A stretch of 64,000 nt of DNA from CBDBBY01 sp965205055 (lineage in GTDB: Bacteria; Pseudomonadota; Alphaproteobacteria; Rhodobacterales; Rhodobacteraceae): assembly GCA_965205055.1 (NCBI GenBank), contig OZ242030.1:2914001-2978000 (forward strand). The letters run 5' to 3'. Below are positions 1 to 9,120 of this stretch, one piece after another. Every line of letters begins with the position of its first letter. Within the stretch, counting starts at the first letter, position 1. The notes under the pieces are model-generated. The model was not told the DNA's origin. It ran no database searches and saw only the letters and a program-made list of their open reading frames with translations. A program made the position numbers and the translations under genes.

Positions 1-453
1 GCTGAACTCCTGAGTTCGCTCTCGCTTCCGGTTGTCGGCTGGGACTTGCCGGAAACCGCCGGCGGCGGCCCGTTCCCTGAAATCCTGGCGCACGACATTT
101 TTTTGAACTGCGTTGTCGCCGACGGCAGCACGCCCGTATTTTTGGACCGATCAGCGTTTCAAGCGGAACGACGCCTTGCCGTAATCGGCGACATCGCTTG
201 CGATCCGGGAAACGACCACAATCCGATACCGATCTACGAAACGGCGACGTCCTTTGCGGCTCCGGCAACGCGAGTCTGCAACGACCCTCCGCTCGATGTG
301 ACAGCCATCGACAATCTTCCGTCGTTGCTGCCGCTTGAGTCATCGCAAGATTTCGAGGCACAGCTGCTTCCTCACCTGCTCACGTTGGACAGGATCAATG
401 AAGGCGTTTGGAAGCGGGCGCTCGATGCATTCCGCAGACACCTCCCAACCTGA
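1..453 (+). CDS. Saccharopine dehydrogenase, NAD+, L-lysine-forming type (LYS1-like), C-terminal part
   Basis: The frame is open from the first base of the window, so the gene is cut at its 5' end; about 150 C-terminal residues are present. The run ILAHDIFLNCVV, then ACDPGNDHNPIPIYE and IDNLPSLLPLESSQDF, is characteristic of the LYS1 family (saccharopine dehydrogenase, L-lysine-forming, acting in bacteria as lysine:2-oxoglutarate reductase). The stop lies 15 bases before the next gene, which is the matching L-glutamate-forming enzyme. Together they would convert lysine and 2-oxoglutarate through saccharopine to glutamate and aminoadipate semialdehyde. The family call is strong; the direction of flux is inferred from knowledge of bacterial homologues. 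Confidence 0.85.
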   Translation, partial: AELLSSLSLPVVGWDLPETAGGGPFPEILAHDIFLNCVVADGSTPVFLDRSAFQAERRLAVIGDIACDPGNDHNPIPIYETATSFAAPATRVCNDPPLDVTAIDNLPSLLPLESSQDFEAQLLPHLLTLDRINEGVWKRALDAFRRHLPT

Positions 454-467
454 ATCGGAATAAGGAT

Positions 468-1613
468 ATGGCAAGAGTCAATTGGATCGGAACCGGCCTG
501 TCGTCGGGACCCGGACTTCGAAGGCTGATCTCGTCGGGACGGGACGTGACCGTTTGGAACCGAACAGTCGAGAAAGCGAAAGAGGTGGCCGGCGACCCGT
601 CGGTCGACGTCCGCGCTTTCCAAATCGATGAGCTTGAACGCGCATTGAGTCCGGGAGACGTCGCTATATCGATGCTTCCTGCGGATTGGCATGTTCCGGT
701 GGCGCGGCGATGCTTGGACAAGAATGCTCATTTTGTCTCATCGTCGTACATTTCGCCGGAAATGCTGGAACTCGACGGTCCTGCGAAGCAATCCGGGCTG
801 GCGTTCGTGAACGAAACCGGCCTCGATCCCGGAATCGACCACCTCATGGCGCACTCGCTGGTCGACGACTACAAGCGCTCAAGCGGCTTCGACGAGGACA
901 ACGACGTTTCGTTTTCGTCCTATTGCGGCGGGTTCCCGAAATTCCCCAATGCGTTCCGATACAAGTTCAGCTGGTCGCCGCTCGGCGTCCTGAAAGCGCT
1001 GATGTCGCCTGCAAGATCGATTTCGGAAGGCGAACCGAAAGAAACCTCGAAACCGTGGCTTGCGGTCGAAGAGTATGAAGCCCCGCTTCCGGTTCCGGAG
1101 CTTTTCGAAGCCTACCCCAACCGGGACTCCATTCCGTTCATGTCGCAATACGGATTTGCGAAGGAATGGCGCGTCAAGGAATTCGTGCGCGGCACGCTTC
1201 GTCTCAGCGGTTGGACCGATGCCTGGTCTGATATTTTCGATGCATTGGACCGTTTTCGAAACAATCCGGGAAGCGACGAACTGACGCGGCTGGCGGAGCG
1301 GCTGTGGGAAGAGCACCCCTACGGCGAAAGCGACCCGGACCGTGTCGTGCTGTGCGTGTCGCTGAAAGCCGAAAGAGGATCCGAAACCAGATACCACAAG
1401 ACCTGGATTCTGGATGCTTGGGGCGACGATGACGAATCCGCCATGGGACGCTTGGTATCCATTCCGGTCGCGTTGGCAGTGGACTCCGTCTTGGCCGGCA
1501 AAATCCCGGCCGGCGTAGGCGCGCCTCCGAACGATCCGAATCTTGTCGCCGAATGGCTGGAAGCCGTCAAAGGCATAGCGCAGATCATGTCGATCAAGGA
1601 TTCCCTTGCGTGA
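468..1613 (+). CDS. Saccharopine dehydrogenase, L-glutamate-forming type (LYS9-like)
   Basis: 381 residues. The N-terminus is a Rossmann fold (VNWIGTGLSSGPGLRRLI, with VWNR at the end of the second strand), followed by the family segment FVNETGLDPGIDHLMAH and YCGGFPKFPNAFRYKFSWSP. This is the saccharopine reductase/dehydrogenase family, which splits saccharopine into glutamate and 2-aminoadipate 6-semialdehyde. I chose ATG 468, preceded by TAAGGA, because the family begins with the nucleotide-binding strand; an earlier in-frame ATG at 408 would overlap the upstream gene. It follows the LYS1-like gene by 14 bases, so the two form an operon for the saccharopine pathway. It faces the MttB-family gene tail to tail. 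Confidence 0.85.
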   Translation: MARVNWIGTGLSSGPGLRRLISSGRDVTVWNRTVEKAKEVAGDPSVDVRAFQIDELERALSPGDVAISMLPADWHVPVARRCLDKNAHFVSSSYISPEMLELDGPAKQSGLAFVNETGLDPGIDHLMAHSLVDDYKRSSGFDEDNDVSFSSYCGGFPKFPNAFRYKFSWSPLGVLKALMSPARSISEGEPKETSKPWLAVEEYEAPLPVPELFEAYPNRDSIPFMSQYGFAKEWRVKEFVRGTLRLSGWTDAWSDIFDALDRFRNNPGSDELTRLAERLWEEHPYGESDPDRVVLCVSLKAERGSETRYHKTWILDAWGDDDESAMGRLVSIPVALAVDSVLAGKIPAGVGAPPNDPNLVAEWLEAVKGIAQIMSIKDSLA

Positions 1614-1667
1614 AAGAATTGGCGGCGGCCTTGACCGAATTGACCAAGGCGAGCTGCGGGGTGGGCA

Positions 1668-3197
1668 TCAATCCAGCAGTATCTTGAATTCGCGGCGTAT
1701 CTGACGGTCCGCTTCTTCGCTCAAATATTCCGGATAGTGGGATTCAAGCACCGTTCTGGCGCGCGAACGCGCAGCTCCTCGAATATCCGGCTCGCCTCGC
1801 TCAACCCATGCTTCCGGCGATTCCCTGTCGGCAAGGTCAGGATAGAAGTAGTCGCGCTCCATTGCCGCCATCGTCTCGCCGCTGCCGAGAAAATGGCCTG
1901 TTTCAAGCACTGACCGGCAAATTCCGTCGAACTCCAGCGTGTCGTCGGAAACCTCGATTCCGCGCACGACCCGATAGACATGCGACAACATCTCGTCGTC
2001 GAGCACGAAGGCGTCGAACGACGCGCCCAGAAGCGCGGAGGTCATGCCCGAGCTTTCGTAAATCATATTGCCGCCAGCGAGCGCCGCGGCGGTCGCGGTA
2101 ATGCCTTTCTCCGACCCCATCTGAGCGTCGATCGCTTTCGCATCGCTCATTGATGAAGCCACTCCGGATGGAAGTCCGATCCAGTTGGACAGCTGGGCGC
2201 TTGCGGCGTTGAGAAGCGCGGTTTCGCCTCCTCCCCCGGAGAAAGCGCCGGATCTAAGATCGACAACGAACGGCCAATTCGAGAAGATCATCGGATATCC
2301 GGGCGCGAAGACGTTGACCATCATCAAAGCGGCGAGGGTTTCGGCAAGCGAGGCAGCGAGAAACGCCGCCGGACGTGCCGGAGCGGTCGCGCCGGACTGG
2401 GCGGCAGTGATGCAGCTGAGCGGCATCCCGTGTCGAATGCATTCCATTGCGACCTCCACCGCGTCCTGTCCGTATCTGAACGGCGAAATGATCGCGCTGA
2501 CATGCGCAGTGCACCACGGTCTTTCGGCAAATCGTCCTTCGCCTCCCGCCGCGATGTCGAACATGCGGACGACCGGCGCCACATGGTTTCCGGAATAGAA
2601 CGATGTCGCGACCGGCTTGGTCGTGCCGCGCAAGAGCGCGTACGCAGTGTTGACGTCGAGATCGAAAACGTCTTCGACATCCGTCGCAACGCAACATCTG
2701 GTGAACCATGCGATGTTCTTCAATTTGTCCTGCAGCCGCGCAAAGTCGTAAAGGTCCTTGAGCGTGGATGGCCGGTAGCGGCCCGTCTCAAGGTCCATTG
2801 TCCGGATTGCAGCGCCGCCTGTTCCGAAGTGGACCCGCGAGCCGCCGACCTCGATGCTTCGAGCTGGATCGCGACCGTTGAGGACGAATGATTTCGCCGC
2901 CCCTTCGATTATGTCTTCCGTCATGGATTTCGGGAAGCACACGCGTCCGGATTCATTGAGAACCGCTCCTTTCTCGACAAATCGGCGCTCAAGGAATGCC
3001 GGGCATTCCCCCATCCCCAGCTCAGCAAGAAGTCGAAGCGCGGTATCGAGGATCGCCTTCATGTCCGATTCGGACAAGGGCACGTACTGACCGCCGCTAG
3101 GCCCGGGAGGCGCAGGATCGGCACTGCGAATTCCGGCTGACCGAATCGCGACCCTCGCCGCTCGGCCGCCTGCTCTGCCTGTTGTCTTCGCCGCCAC
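1668..3197 (-). CDS. Trimethylamine methyltransferase (MttB) family protein, non-pyrrolysine type
   Basis: About 509 residues, matching the usual family length. Recognisable segments are HFGTGGAAIRTMDLETGRYRP, the glycine-rich MIFSNWPFVVDLRSGAFSGG, and the C-terminal GHFLGSGETMAAMERDYFYP. True MttB carries a pyrrolysine at an in-frame amber codon; this frame has none, so it belongs to the large non-Pyl group whose characterised members (MtgB type) demethylate glycine betaine or other quaternary amines to a corrinoid protein. No corrinoid protein gene is nearby. I place the start at GTG 3197, with GGGAAG upstream; the open frame continues to 3380 but would overlap the divergent flavoprotein gene. 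The substrate is unknown. Confidence 0.8.
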   Translation of the reverse strand: MAAKTTGRAGGRAARVAIRSAGIRSADPAPPGPSGGQYVPLSESDMKAILDTALRLLAELGMGECPAFLERRFVEKGAVLNESGRVCFPKSMTEDIIEGAAKSFVLNGRDPARSIEVGGSRVHFGTGGAAIRTMDLETGRYRPSTLKDLYDFARLQDKLKNIAWFTRCCVATDVEDVFDLDVNTAYALLRGTTKPVATSFYSGNHVAPVVRMFDIAAGGEGRFAERPWCTAHVSAIISPFRYGQDAVEVAMECIRHGMPLSCITAAQSGATAPARPAAFLAASLAETLAALMMVNVFAPGYPMIFSNWPFVVDLRSGAFSGGGGETALLNAASAQLSNWIGLPSGVASSMSDAKAIDAQMGSEKGITATAAALAGGNMIYESSGMTSALLGASFDAFVLDDEMLSHVYRVVRGIEVSDDTLEFDGICRSVLETGHFLGSGETMAAMERDYFYPDLADRESPEAWVERGEPDIRGAARSRARTVLESHYPEYLSEEADRQIRREFKILLD

Positions 3198-3314
3198 GGA
3201 TTCTTCCCATTCCGATTCGTGCAACGACCGCCGAAATACCCGATTGCCGAGCAACAGAATATCGCCGAAATAACAGTCAGACCTTTTTGTTTGAGTCAAT
3301 CGAATGGAACTTGG

Positions 3315-5729
3315 ATGGCACGTCACTACAGGGTCGTCGTTGTCGGCGGCGGCATCGCGGGATGCTCGACTCTTTATCATCTAACCCGTGAAGGCTGGGA
3401 GGACGTCCTCCTCGTGGAACGAGACGAGCTTACGTCGGGCACGACTTGGCATTCGGCTGCGCAAGTTACGAATTTCGGAACCAACCAGACCATGATCGGC
3501 CTGAAGTCCCATTCCATAAACTTGTACAAGGAGCTTTCCGAAGACCCCGAATATCCGGTCGGATATCATTTCGGCGACGGCGGAATCCGTTTGGCGAGCA
3601 CATCGGACCACATGGACGGGTATGCCCACTTCGCATCGATGGCAAAGGGCATGGGAGTGAACTTCGAGGTCATCGACGCGGCTGAATGCGCGCGACGGCA
3701 TCCGCTGATTTCAAAAGGCGGCCTTGCCGGCGGGCTGTGGGATCCGACGGACGGCGACATTGATCCGTCCCAGCTTTGCCATGCGCTGGCGAGGCGCGCG
3801 AGACGCGCGGGCGCGACGATTCTGCAAAATACCGAAGTCGAGGACATTCGCCGGACGCGAGGCGGAGACTGGCTTGTCGAAACCAATGCCGGGCCGTTTC
3901 ACTGCGAGTTCGTCGTCATCGCTGCCGGATACCGTGTCAACGAAGTCGCTGCGATGATGGGAACCGCCCTGCCCGTCGTCTCGATGGAGCATCAGTATTT
4001 GGTGACGGGGCCGATACCTGAGATCGTCGAAGCCGGACGGCGTCTCCCGCTGCTCAGATGCCCGACCGACGATTTCTATTGCCGACAGGAAAAAATGGGC
4101 CTGCTCGTCGGATTTTATGAACAGGACTGCCGGTTGTGGGGGATGGACGGAATAGATCCGGCCTTCACCAAGCAGCTTTGCAACGACGATCTGGACCGGA
4201 TTTCGGATGTGATGGAAGGCGCGCTCTTGCGGCTTCCTGCACTTGCCGATGCGGGGATCAGTTCGGTCGTGAACGGACCGATCACATACTCTGCTGACGG
4301 GCTGCCGCTGGTCGGACGGATCCCGGGGCGACAAAACGCGTTCTGCATCGTAGGTCTTCGCGCCGGACTCGGCGAAGGCGGCGGCCACGGCCGGTTGCTC
4401 GCGCAATTGATTGCGCATGGCGAAGCGGAATTCGACACTTGGTGCCTCGACCCGAGCCGTTTCGGCCCCTATGCCAATTCCGAATACAGCGCTGCGAAGG
4501 CGATAGAGGATTATCAGAACGAATTTCGATTCCACATGCCGCACGAGCACCGGAACGCCGGACGCGGCGCGCGCTGCACCGCTGTCACGGCGGAACTGGA
4601 AAAGCGGAATGCCGCGCTGACGCCGCTGAACGGATGGGAGCGCGCCGCATTTTTCAAGCCGAACCCCCACTTTGAAGAAAAGCATTCGTTCAGATTCAGC
4701 AATGCTCACCAGATTGTCGGCGATGAAGTCCGCGACGTTCAAAAGAACGTGGGCATCATGGAAGTATGCGGCTTCGCCCGGTTTGAGATATCAGGCTCAA
4801 AAGCCGCGAATTGGCTGGACGGACTTTCCTGTTCGCGAATTCCAGATGGAAACGGACGCGTCCGTCTTTGCTATTTTCTGAACAAGCAAGGAAATCTCAA
4901 AAGCGAGGCGACCGTCGCACGCATTGGCGACCGGTTTTGGTACTTGGCAGCCGCCGCCGCGGAAATGCATGATTTCGAATGGCTGTCGGGATTTCTTCCC
5001 AAGGACGGCTCTGTTCGGATCGAGAACCTGACCGCATCCCGCCAAGCGATCGTGATCGCCGGGCCGAAATCGAGGAAGGTATTGGCCGCCGCCACCCGCG
5101 CCGACGTATCGTCCGGCTCTTTCAAGCTGCTGGCCACGAAACAAATATTTCTGGGCAGCGTCCCCGCGCAAGCCTACAACCTCAGCTATTCGGGCGAGCT
5201 GGCTTATGAACTGCATGTTCCGTCGGAGATGCTGCTGGCGGCTTGGCGGACTTTGGAGCAAAAGGGATCGAAATACGGAATCAAGCCTTTCGGCACATAC
5301 GCTGCGGAAAGCATGAGAATTGAAAAAGGGTTCAGGCATTGGAAAGCCGATCTGATCACCGAATACGGACCGGAGGAAACCGGAATCATGCGCTTCGTGG
5401 ATGCCGGCAAGGACTTTATCGGCAAGGAGGCGATGATCCGGAAGGCGAAGAACGGAATCCGCCGCCGTCTGGTCACGCTGGAAATCGACTGCGACGAGGG
5501 TCCGGCGCAGCCCGGCGACAGCGTGCTGCTGGATGATCGAGCGGTCGGAACAGTCACATCCGCAGCGTACGGATTCCGCACGAATAAAAACTTGGCATTG
5601 GCTTTCGTGGATTCCGAAGCGTCCAGTGATTCAAGCGGCATCGGCGTCGAGTTTCTCGGCAAGCTCCATCCTGCTAAAATCATTCCGGACTCGCCTTACG
5701 ACCCTGAAGGAAAAAGGATGAGGCAATAA
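3315..5729 (+). CDS. Dimethylglycine/sarcosine dehydrogenase-like FAD enzyme with C-terminal GcvT domains
   Basis: 804 residues. Residues 1-40 form the FAD Rossmann motif (VVVVGGGIAGCSTLYHL). GTTWHSAAQ near residue 45 holds the His that carries covalent FAD in mammalian dimethylglycine dehydrogenase. An FAD oxidoreductase domain runs to about 370, a linker to 440, then a GcvT (folate-binding) domain to about 690 and a GcvT C-terminal barrel to the end. Such enzymes oxidatively N-demethylate dimethylglycine or sarcosine and pass the one-carbon unit to tetrahydrofolate. The gene diverges from the MttB-family gene across about 117 bases, which suggests joint control and a shared methylated-amine pathway. 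The exact substrate cannot be read from sequence. Confidence 0.85.
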   Translation: MARHYRVVVVGGGIAGCSTLYHLTREGWEDVLLVERDELTSGTTWHSAAQVTNFGTNQTMIGLKSHSINLYKELSEDPEYPVGYHFGDGGIRLASTSDHMDGYAHFASMAKGMGVNFEVIDAAECARRHPLISKGGLAGGLWDPTDGDIDPSQLCHALARRARRAGATILQNTEVEDIRRTRGGDWLVETNAGPFHCEFVVIAAGYRVNEVAAMMGTALPVVSMEHQYLVTGPIPEIVEAGRRLPLLRCPTDDFYCRQEKMGLLVGFYEQDCRLWGMDGIDPAFTKQLCNDDLDRISDVMEGALLRLPALADAGISSVVNGPITYSADGLPLVGRIPGRQNAFCIVGLRAGLGEGGGHGRLLAQLIAHGEAEFDTWCLDPSRFGPYANSEYSAAKAIEDYQNEFRFHMPHEHRNAGRGARCTAVTAELEKRNAALTPLNGWERAAFFKPNPHFEEKHSFRFSNAHQIVGDEVRDVQKNVGIMEVCGFARFEISGSKAANWLDGLSCSRIPDGNGRVRLCYFLNKQGNLKSEATVARIGDRFWYLAAAAAEMHDFEWLSGFLPKDGSVRIENLTASRQAIVIAGPKSRKVLAAATRADVSSGSFKLLATKQIFLGSVPAQAYNLSYSGELAYELHVPSEMLLAAWRTLEQKGSKYGIKPFGTYAAESMRIEKGFRHWKADLITEYGPEETGIMRFVDAGKDFIGKEAMIRKAKNGIRRRLVTLEIDCDEGPAQPGDSVLLDDRAVGTVTSAAYGFRTNKNLALAFVDSEASSDSSGIGVEFLGKLHPAKIIPDSPYDPEGKRMRQ

Positions 5730-6048
5730 TTCAATTGTCGGAGTGCGATATGAGGCACGATATGAGGCGGCGCAAGCGTCGCACCGTTCGGAAACCAGCC
5801 CGATGCCGCCGACAGTGTTCCTGAAACTGATTGGGAGACTGTTGTCGGCCAATTCATCTTCAACGAGATTTCGAACCTGCGGGTCATTTCGGTGCGCTGA
5901 TGATCATTTTTTTGAATGTTGCCTCGACGCTCGAAAACCGCCGCCCGCCAAAGCGTTTCAGGCTGCGGAACCGGGCGGTCCATTCGCGCAGGAAACCTGA
6001 CCGGCCAGCCTGCATGGTATCGAAATGCAATCGAGCGAGAGGAATGCA
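5730..6048. other. Intergenic stretch, no gene seen
   Basis: About 320 bases between the flavoprotein and the HAD gene. Near the left end a short direct repeat (CGATATGAGGC) occurs twice within 25 bases. No open frame here shows a recognisable protein pattern, and I see no convincing terminator. The promoter of the HAD gene presumably lies at the right end. Confidence 0.5.
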
Positions 6049-6735
6049 ATGCCGGAAAAATCTGTGATAGTGCTGGATATCGACGGCACGCTGACCGATA
6101 GCGTCGGGCAGCATCAGGCTGCGTTCAAACAAGCCTTGCGTTCATTTCCATTCGACAATTTGGACACCGACTGGGGCGGATACCGGCATCACACCGATAG
6201 CGGCATTTTCGCTGAAGCCTGGGCGCGCGAGGGCATGGGCGGTTCGCCGCCGTTCGACGATCTCGAAAAACGCTATGCGCAGGCCTACGATGCGGTCGCG
6301 AGCCGGAACCCGATTGCCGAAATCAATGGCGCACGGCAATTCTTGGAGACGATTTTAGACTATTGGATTGTCGTCTTTGCTACCGGAAGCTTGGCTCATG
6401 GCGCTTGGCACAAGCTGTCAGTGCTTGGCCTTGCGGCCGAAGACCATGTCGTGGTCACCGCGTCCGAGTTCCGTACCCGTGAAGATCTGGTGGGAAACGC
6501 CGTTTCACGCGGCTGCGCCGGGCACGGCGTCGGCAGGCCCGCACAGGTGCTGTCCATTGGAGACGGAATTTGGGACCTAAAAACGGCGCGGCATCTCGGC
6601 TACGATTTCCTGGGTGTAGGCACCGGCCCGAAGGCGGACCAGCTGCGCGGCATGAAGGCTGTCGTCTATGATGATTTCGTTGCGCTGGCCGCCAGTCGCG
6701 AAGGCGAACGCTTGCGTTCGCCAGACGGCGCGTAA
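6049..6735 (+). CDS. HAD-superfamily hydrolase (phosphatase-like)
   Basis: 228 residues. Motif I is VLDIDGTLTDS at residues 6-16, with nucleophile and acid/base aspartates in DxD spacing. A cap domain follows. VFATGS near 109 supplies the motif II serine/threonine, and GDGIWDLKTARHLGYDF near 171-187 is motif IV. The family hydrolyses phosphomonoesters of small metabolites; the substrate is unknown. ATG 6049 is chosen because GAGAGGAATGCA precedes it; an in-frame ATG at 6025 lacks such a site. It is followed by a convergent frameshifted gene. Confidence 0.8.
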   Translation: MPEKSVIVLDIDGTLTDSVGQHQAAFKQALRSFPFDNLDTDWGGYRHHTDSGIFAEAWAREGMGGSPPFDDLEKRYAQAYDAVASRNPIAEINGARQFLETILDYWIVVFATGSLAHGAWHKLSVLGLAAEDHVVVTASEFRTREDLVGNAVSRGCAGHGVGRPAQVLSIGDGIWDLKTARHLGYDFLGVGTGPKADQLRGMKAVVYDDFVALAASREGERLRSPDGA

Positions 6736-6879
6736 GGTGAGAAAGCGACGGAGATGTCCCGCGACGTCGATGCCGGAAAATTCTCCATGGACCGGTCGGT
6801 CTTGCAGACAGAAGAAATTCCGGCAGAGGTCCGTGCGGTCGTTGCGGCAGACTGCGATGTGCTCGAGGCACATTCTTCG

Positions 6880-7247
6880 TTAGATCGCATTCCAATTCTT
6901 GTGGTCAGATCGCGGCGTGTCGATGCCTCCAGTAGAGGAGGTCGCCCCACGATTATTTTCGATGCAGCATTTGACGGCGATTAGAGCGTTGGCTCTGCTT
7001 TCGATCAGCGGCATCTCTCCCTCCTCATCCCCGAAAAATGGGACGCACCCGATTGGATTTTCATCCTTGATATACATTGTAAGCATGCGAAAATTTCCGT
7101 GATTCGGCATGGCTTCCCTGAATTCGCCGAGATAGTTTTCGCCTCCTTTGCGCTGTGCAGTTCGATGAATGCCAGAATCGGCTTCTTGACTCGCTTGACG
7201 GCGTCATAGACGGCACGCATCATGAAGAACTCAGGCACAATAAACAT
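6880..7247 (-). pseudogene. Small unknown gene with a frameshift, downstream of mutL
   Basis: Two overlapping minus-strand frames read as one protein if a single base is added near 7140. The first starts at ATG 7247, 13 bases after the mutL stop with GGTGGC before it, and reads MFIVPEFFMMRAVYDAVKR and on to FIELHSAK. The second continues GGENYLGEFREAMPNHG, then MLTMYIKDENPIGCVPFFG, and ends at 6880. Both halves look like genuine globular protein, about 120 residues in total. I do not recognise the family. The break could be a real mutation or a base error in a run of A and G. Confidence 0.5.
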
Positions 7248-7259
7248 GCCACCAGCGGT

Positions 7260-9095
7260 TCAGGTCCGACCGAACAGTTTTTCCATATCCCGCAGCGAAA
7301 GCTTCACATACGTCGGCCGGCCGTGGTTGCATTGGCCTGACATCGGTTCATTCTCCATCTGCCGCAAAAGCGAATTCATCTCGTCGCCGGTGAGGCGTCG
7401 TCCCGACCTGACAGAGCCATGGCAGGCGATCCTGCTGATCACGGCGTTGATCCGCTCCTCGAGCGCGATCGTTTCGCCGGTTTCCTTGTAGCCGTCGGCG
7501 ATTTCCTGAATCAGCTTTCGACAGTCGGGTTCGCGCAGCATCGTCGGAGTCGCTCGCACGCAAATCGCTTTCGGCCCGAATTTGTCGATGAGCAGTCCCA
7601 GCGATTCAAGCTGATCGGCGATTTCGAGCACTGCGCTCCGATCCGATTCCTCCAATTCGACGACGACCGGGACAAGCATCGTGTTGGCTTCCGCGCCGCC
7701 CTCCGCCTGGAGCCGTTTCAACTCTTCGTAAACCAGCCGTTCATGCGCCGCGTGCTGATCGACGACGACGATGCCGTCGGCCGTCTGCGCGATGATGTAG
7801 TTCCCGTGGACCTGCGCCTTCGCCGCGCCCAGCGGAAATCTCTCGGCTTCCGCATTCTGGTCGCCTTCCACCTCTTCCCATGGCGGCAATTCATTTGACC
7901 CGCCAGGCGCAGGGCCGACGGGCTCAATACCCAGCCTCGCAGCGGGTGCAGGGCCTGAACGGCGGTTCGCCGGTCTGCCGCTTCCCGGGCGGAATGCGCC
8001 CAGCATGCCGGATGAAACCATCGTCGAGACATGCTGCCCGCCCGCCGCAAGCGCTCGCCGCAAGGCGGAAATGATCAAGCCCCGCACCAGCCCCTCCTCC
8101 CGAAAACGCACCTCGGCCTTCGTGGGGTGGACGTTGACGTCGACGCTCGTCGGTGGACATTCGATGTAGAGCGCCGCAACAGGGAACCTGCCCCTCGAGA
8201 TCAGGTCCGAATAGGCCGCCCGAAGCGCAGCCCGGAGCATCCGGTCCTTGACCGGCCTGCCGTTGACGAACAAGAACTGCAAATCGGACGTGCCGCGCGT
8301 GAAGGTCGGCAAGCCTGCATGGCCCGAAATCCGAAATTGCTCGCGCTCCGCGTCCAGCCAAATCGAGCTTTCCGCGAATTCCGAACCGATCAGACGGCGC
8401 AGGCGCGCAAGCGTCGCATCGCGGAACGGGCCGTTTTCAGGCGCAAGGCGCAAAACATTCCTCGGCGCGCCCGCCGGCTGCTGCTCATTGAGCTCGAACG
8501 CCACCGACGGCGCCGACATCGCGAGGTTTTTCACGGTCGAGGCGATCGCCGTCGCTTCCGCCCGGTCGCTTCGAAGAAACTTCAGCCTGGCCGGCGTCGC
8601 GCGGAACAAGCCCGTCAACTCGACCACCGTGCCGCGCCCGCAGGCCGCAGGCCGAACCGGCAGTTTTCGCCCGCTGTCGACGACCAAAGCGTGGCCGGAG
8701 GATGATTCCGCCGTGCGGGAGATAATGCTCAGGCGCCCAGCCGCTCCCATTGAAGGAAGTGCTTCCCCTCTGAAGCCGTAAGTGCTGATGTTAAGCAGGT
8801 CGGATCCGTCTATTTTGGACGTCGCATGCCTCTCCACCGCGAGCGGCAAATCGTCGCCCTCAATTCCCGATCCATCATCGACAACGCGAATCAGGGACTT
8901 TCCGGCTTGCGAATAAAGCGTTTCAATTCGCGAAGCGCCTGCGTCCATCGCGTTCTCGACCAGCTCCTTGACGACGGATGCGGGTCGCTCAATGACCTCT
9001 CCCGCGGCAATCCTGTTGATTGCGGCATCGGTCAGGCGCTTGATGCGAAGTCGAGAGCCGCCGCTGCCGGGTGTCGTTCCGGGACTGGCGATCAC
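7260..9095 (-). CDS. mutL: DNA mismatch repair protein MutL
   Basis: 611 residues. The N-terminal GHKL ATPase domain shows INRIAAGEVIERPASVVKEL (residues 27-46), VENAMDAG, VVDDGSGIEG and YGFRGEALPSMG. The C-terminal dimerisation domain carries DQHAAHERLVYEE, which fits the endonuclease motif DQHA(X)2E(X)4E, and a CNHGRPT segment near the end. So this MutL probably nicks DNA itself, as in bacteria without MutH. The start is GTG 9095; no better start lies between it and the conserved LTDAAINRIAAGEVI region. The gene follows the inactive M16 gene by 25 bases, so co-transcription is likely. Confidence 0.95.
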   Translation of the reverse strand: MIASPGTTPGSGGSRLRIKRLTDAAINRIAAGEVIERPASVVKELVENAMDAGASRIETLYSQAGKSLIRVVDDGSGIEGDDLPLAVERHATSKIDGSDLLNISTYGFRGEALPSMGAAGRLSIISRTAESSSGHALVVDSGRKLPVRPAACGRGTVVELTGLFRATPARLKFLRSDRAEATAIASTVKNLAMSAPSVAFELNEQQPAGAPRNVLRLAPENGPFRDATLARLRRLIGSEFAESSIWLDAEREQFRISGHAGLPTFTRGTSDLQFLFVNGRPVKDRMLRAALRAAYSDLISRGRFPVAALYIECPPTSVDVNVHPTKAEVRFREEGLVRGLIISALRRALAAGGQHVSTMVSSGMLGAFRPGSGRPANRRSGPAPAARLGIEPVGPAPGGSNELPPWEEVEGDQNAEAERFPLGAAKAQVHGNYIIAQTADGIVVVDQHAAHERLVYEELKRLQAEGGAEANTMLVPVVVELEESDRSAVLEIADQLESLGLLIDKFGPKAICVRATPTMLREPDCRKLIQEIADGYKETGETIALEERINAVISRIACHGSVRSGRRLTGDEMNSLLRQMENEPMSGQCNHGRPTYVKLSLRDMEKLFGRT

Positions 9096-9120
9096 TGTTC
9101 GGCGCGCTGGAACGGCAACT

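Noticed and set aside
1668..3197. Pyrrolysine-containing MttB
   Set aside because: The frame has no internal amber codon and the family contains many non-pyrrolysine members, so a Pyl call is not supported.
3711..4742. 343-codon minus-strand open frame opposite the flavoprotein
   Set aside because: Antisense to a strongly supported enzyme and lacking recognisable motifs.
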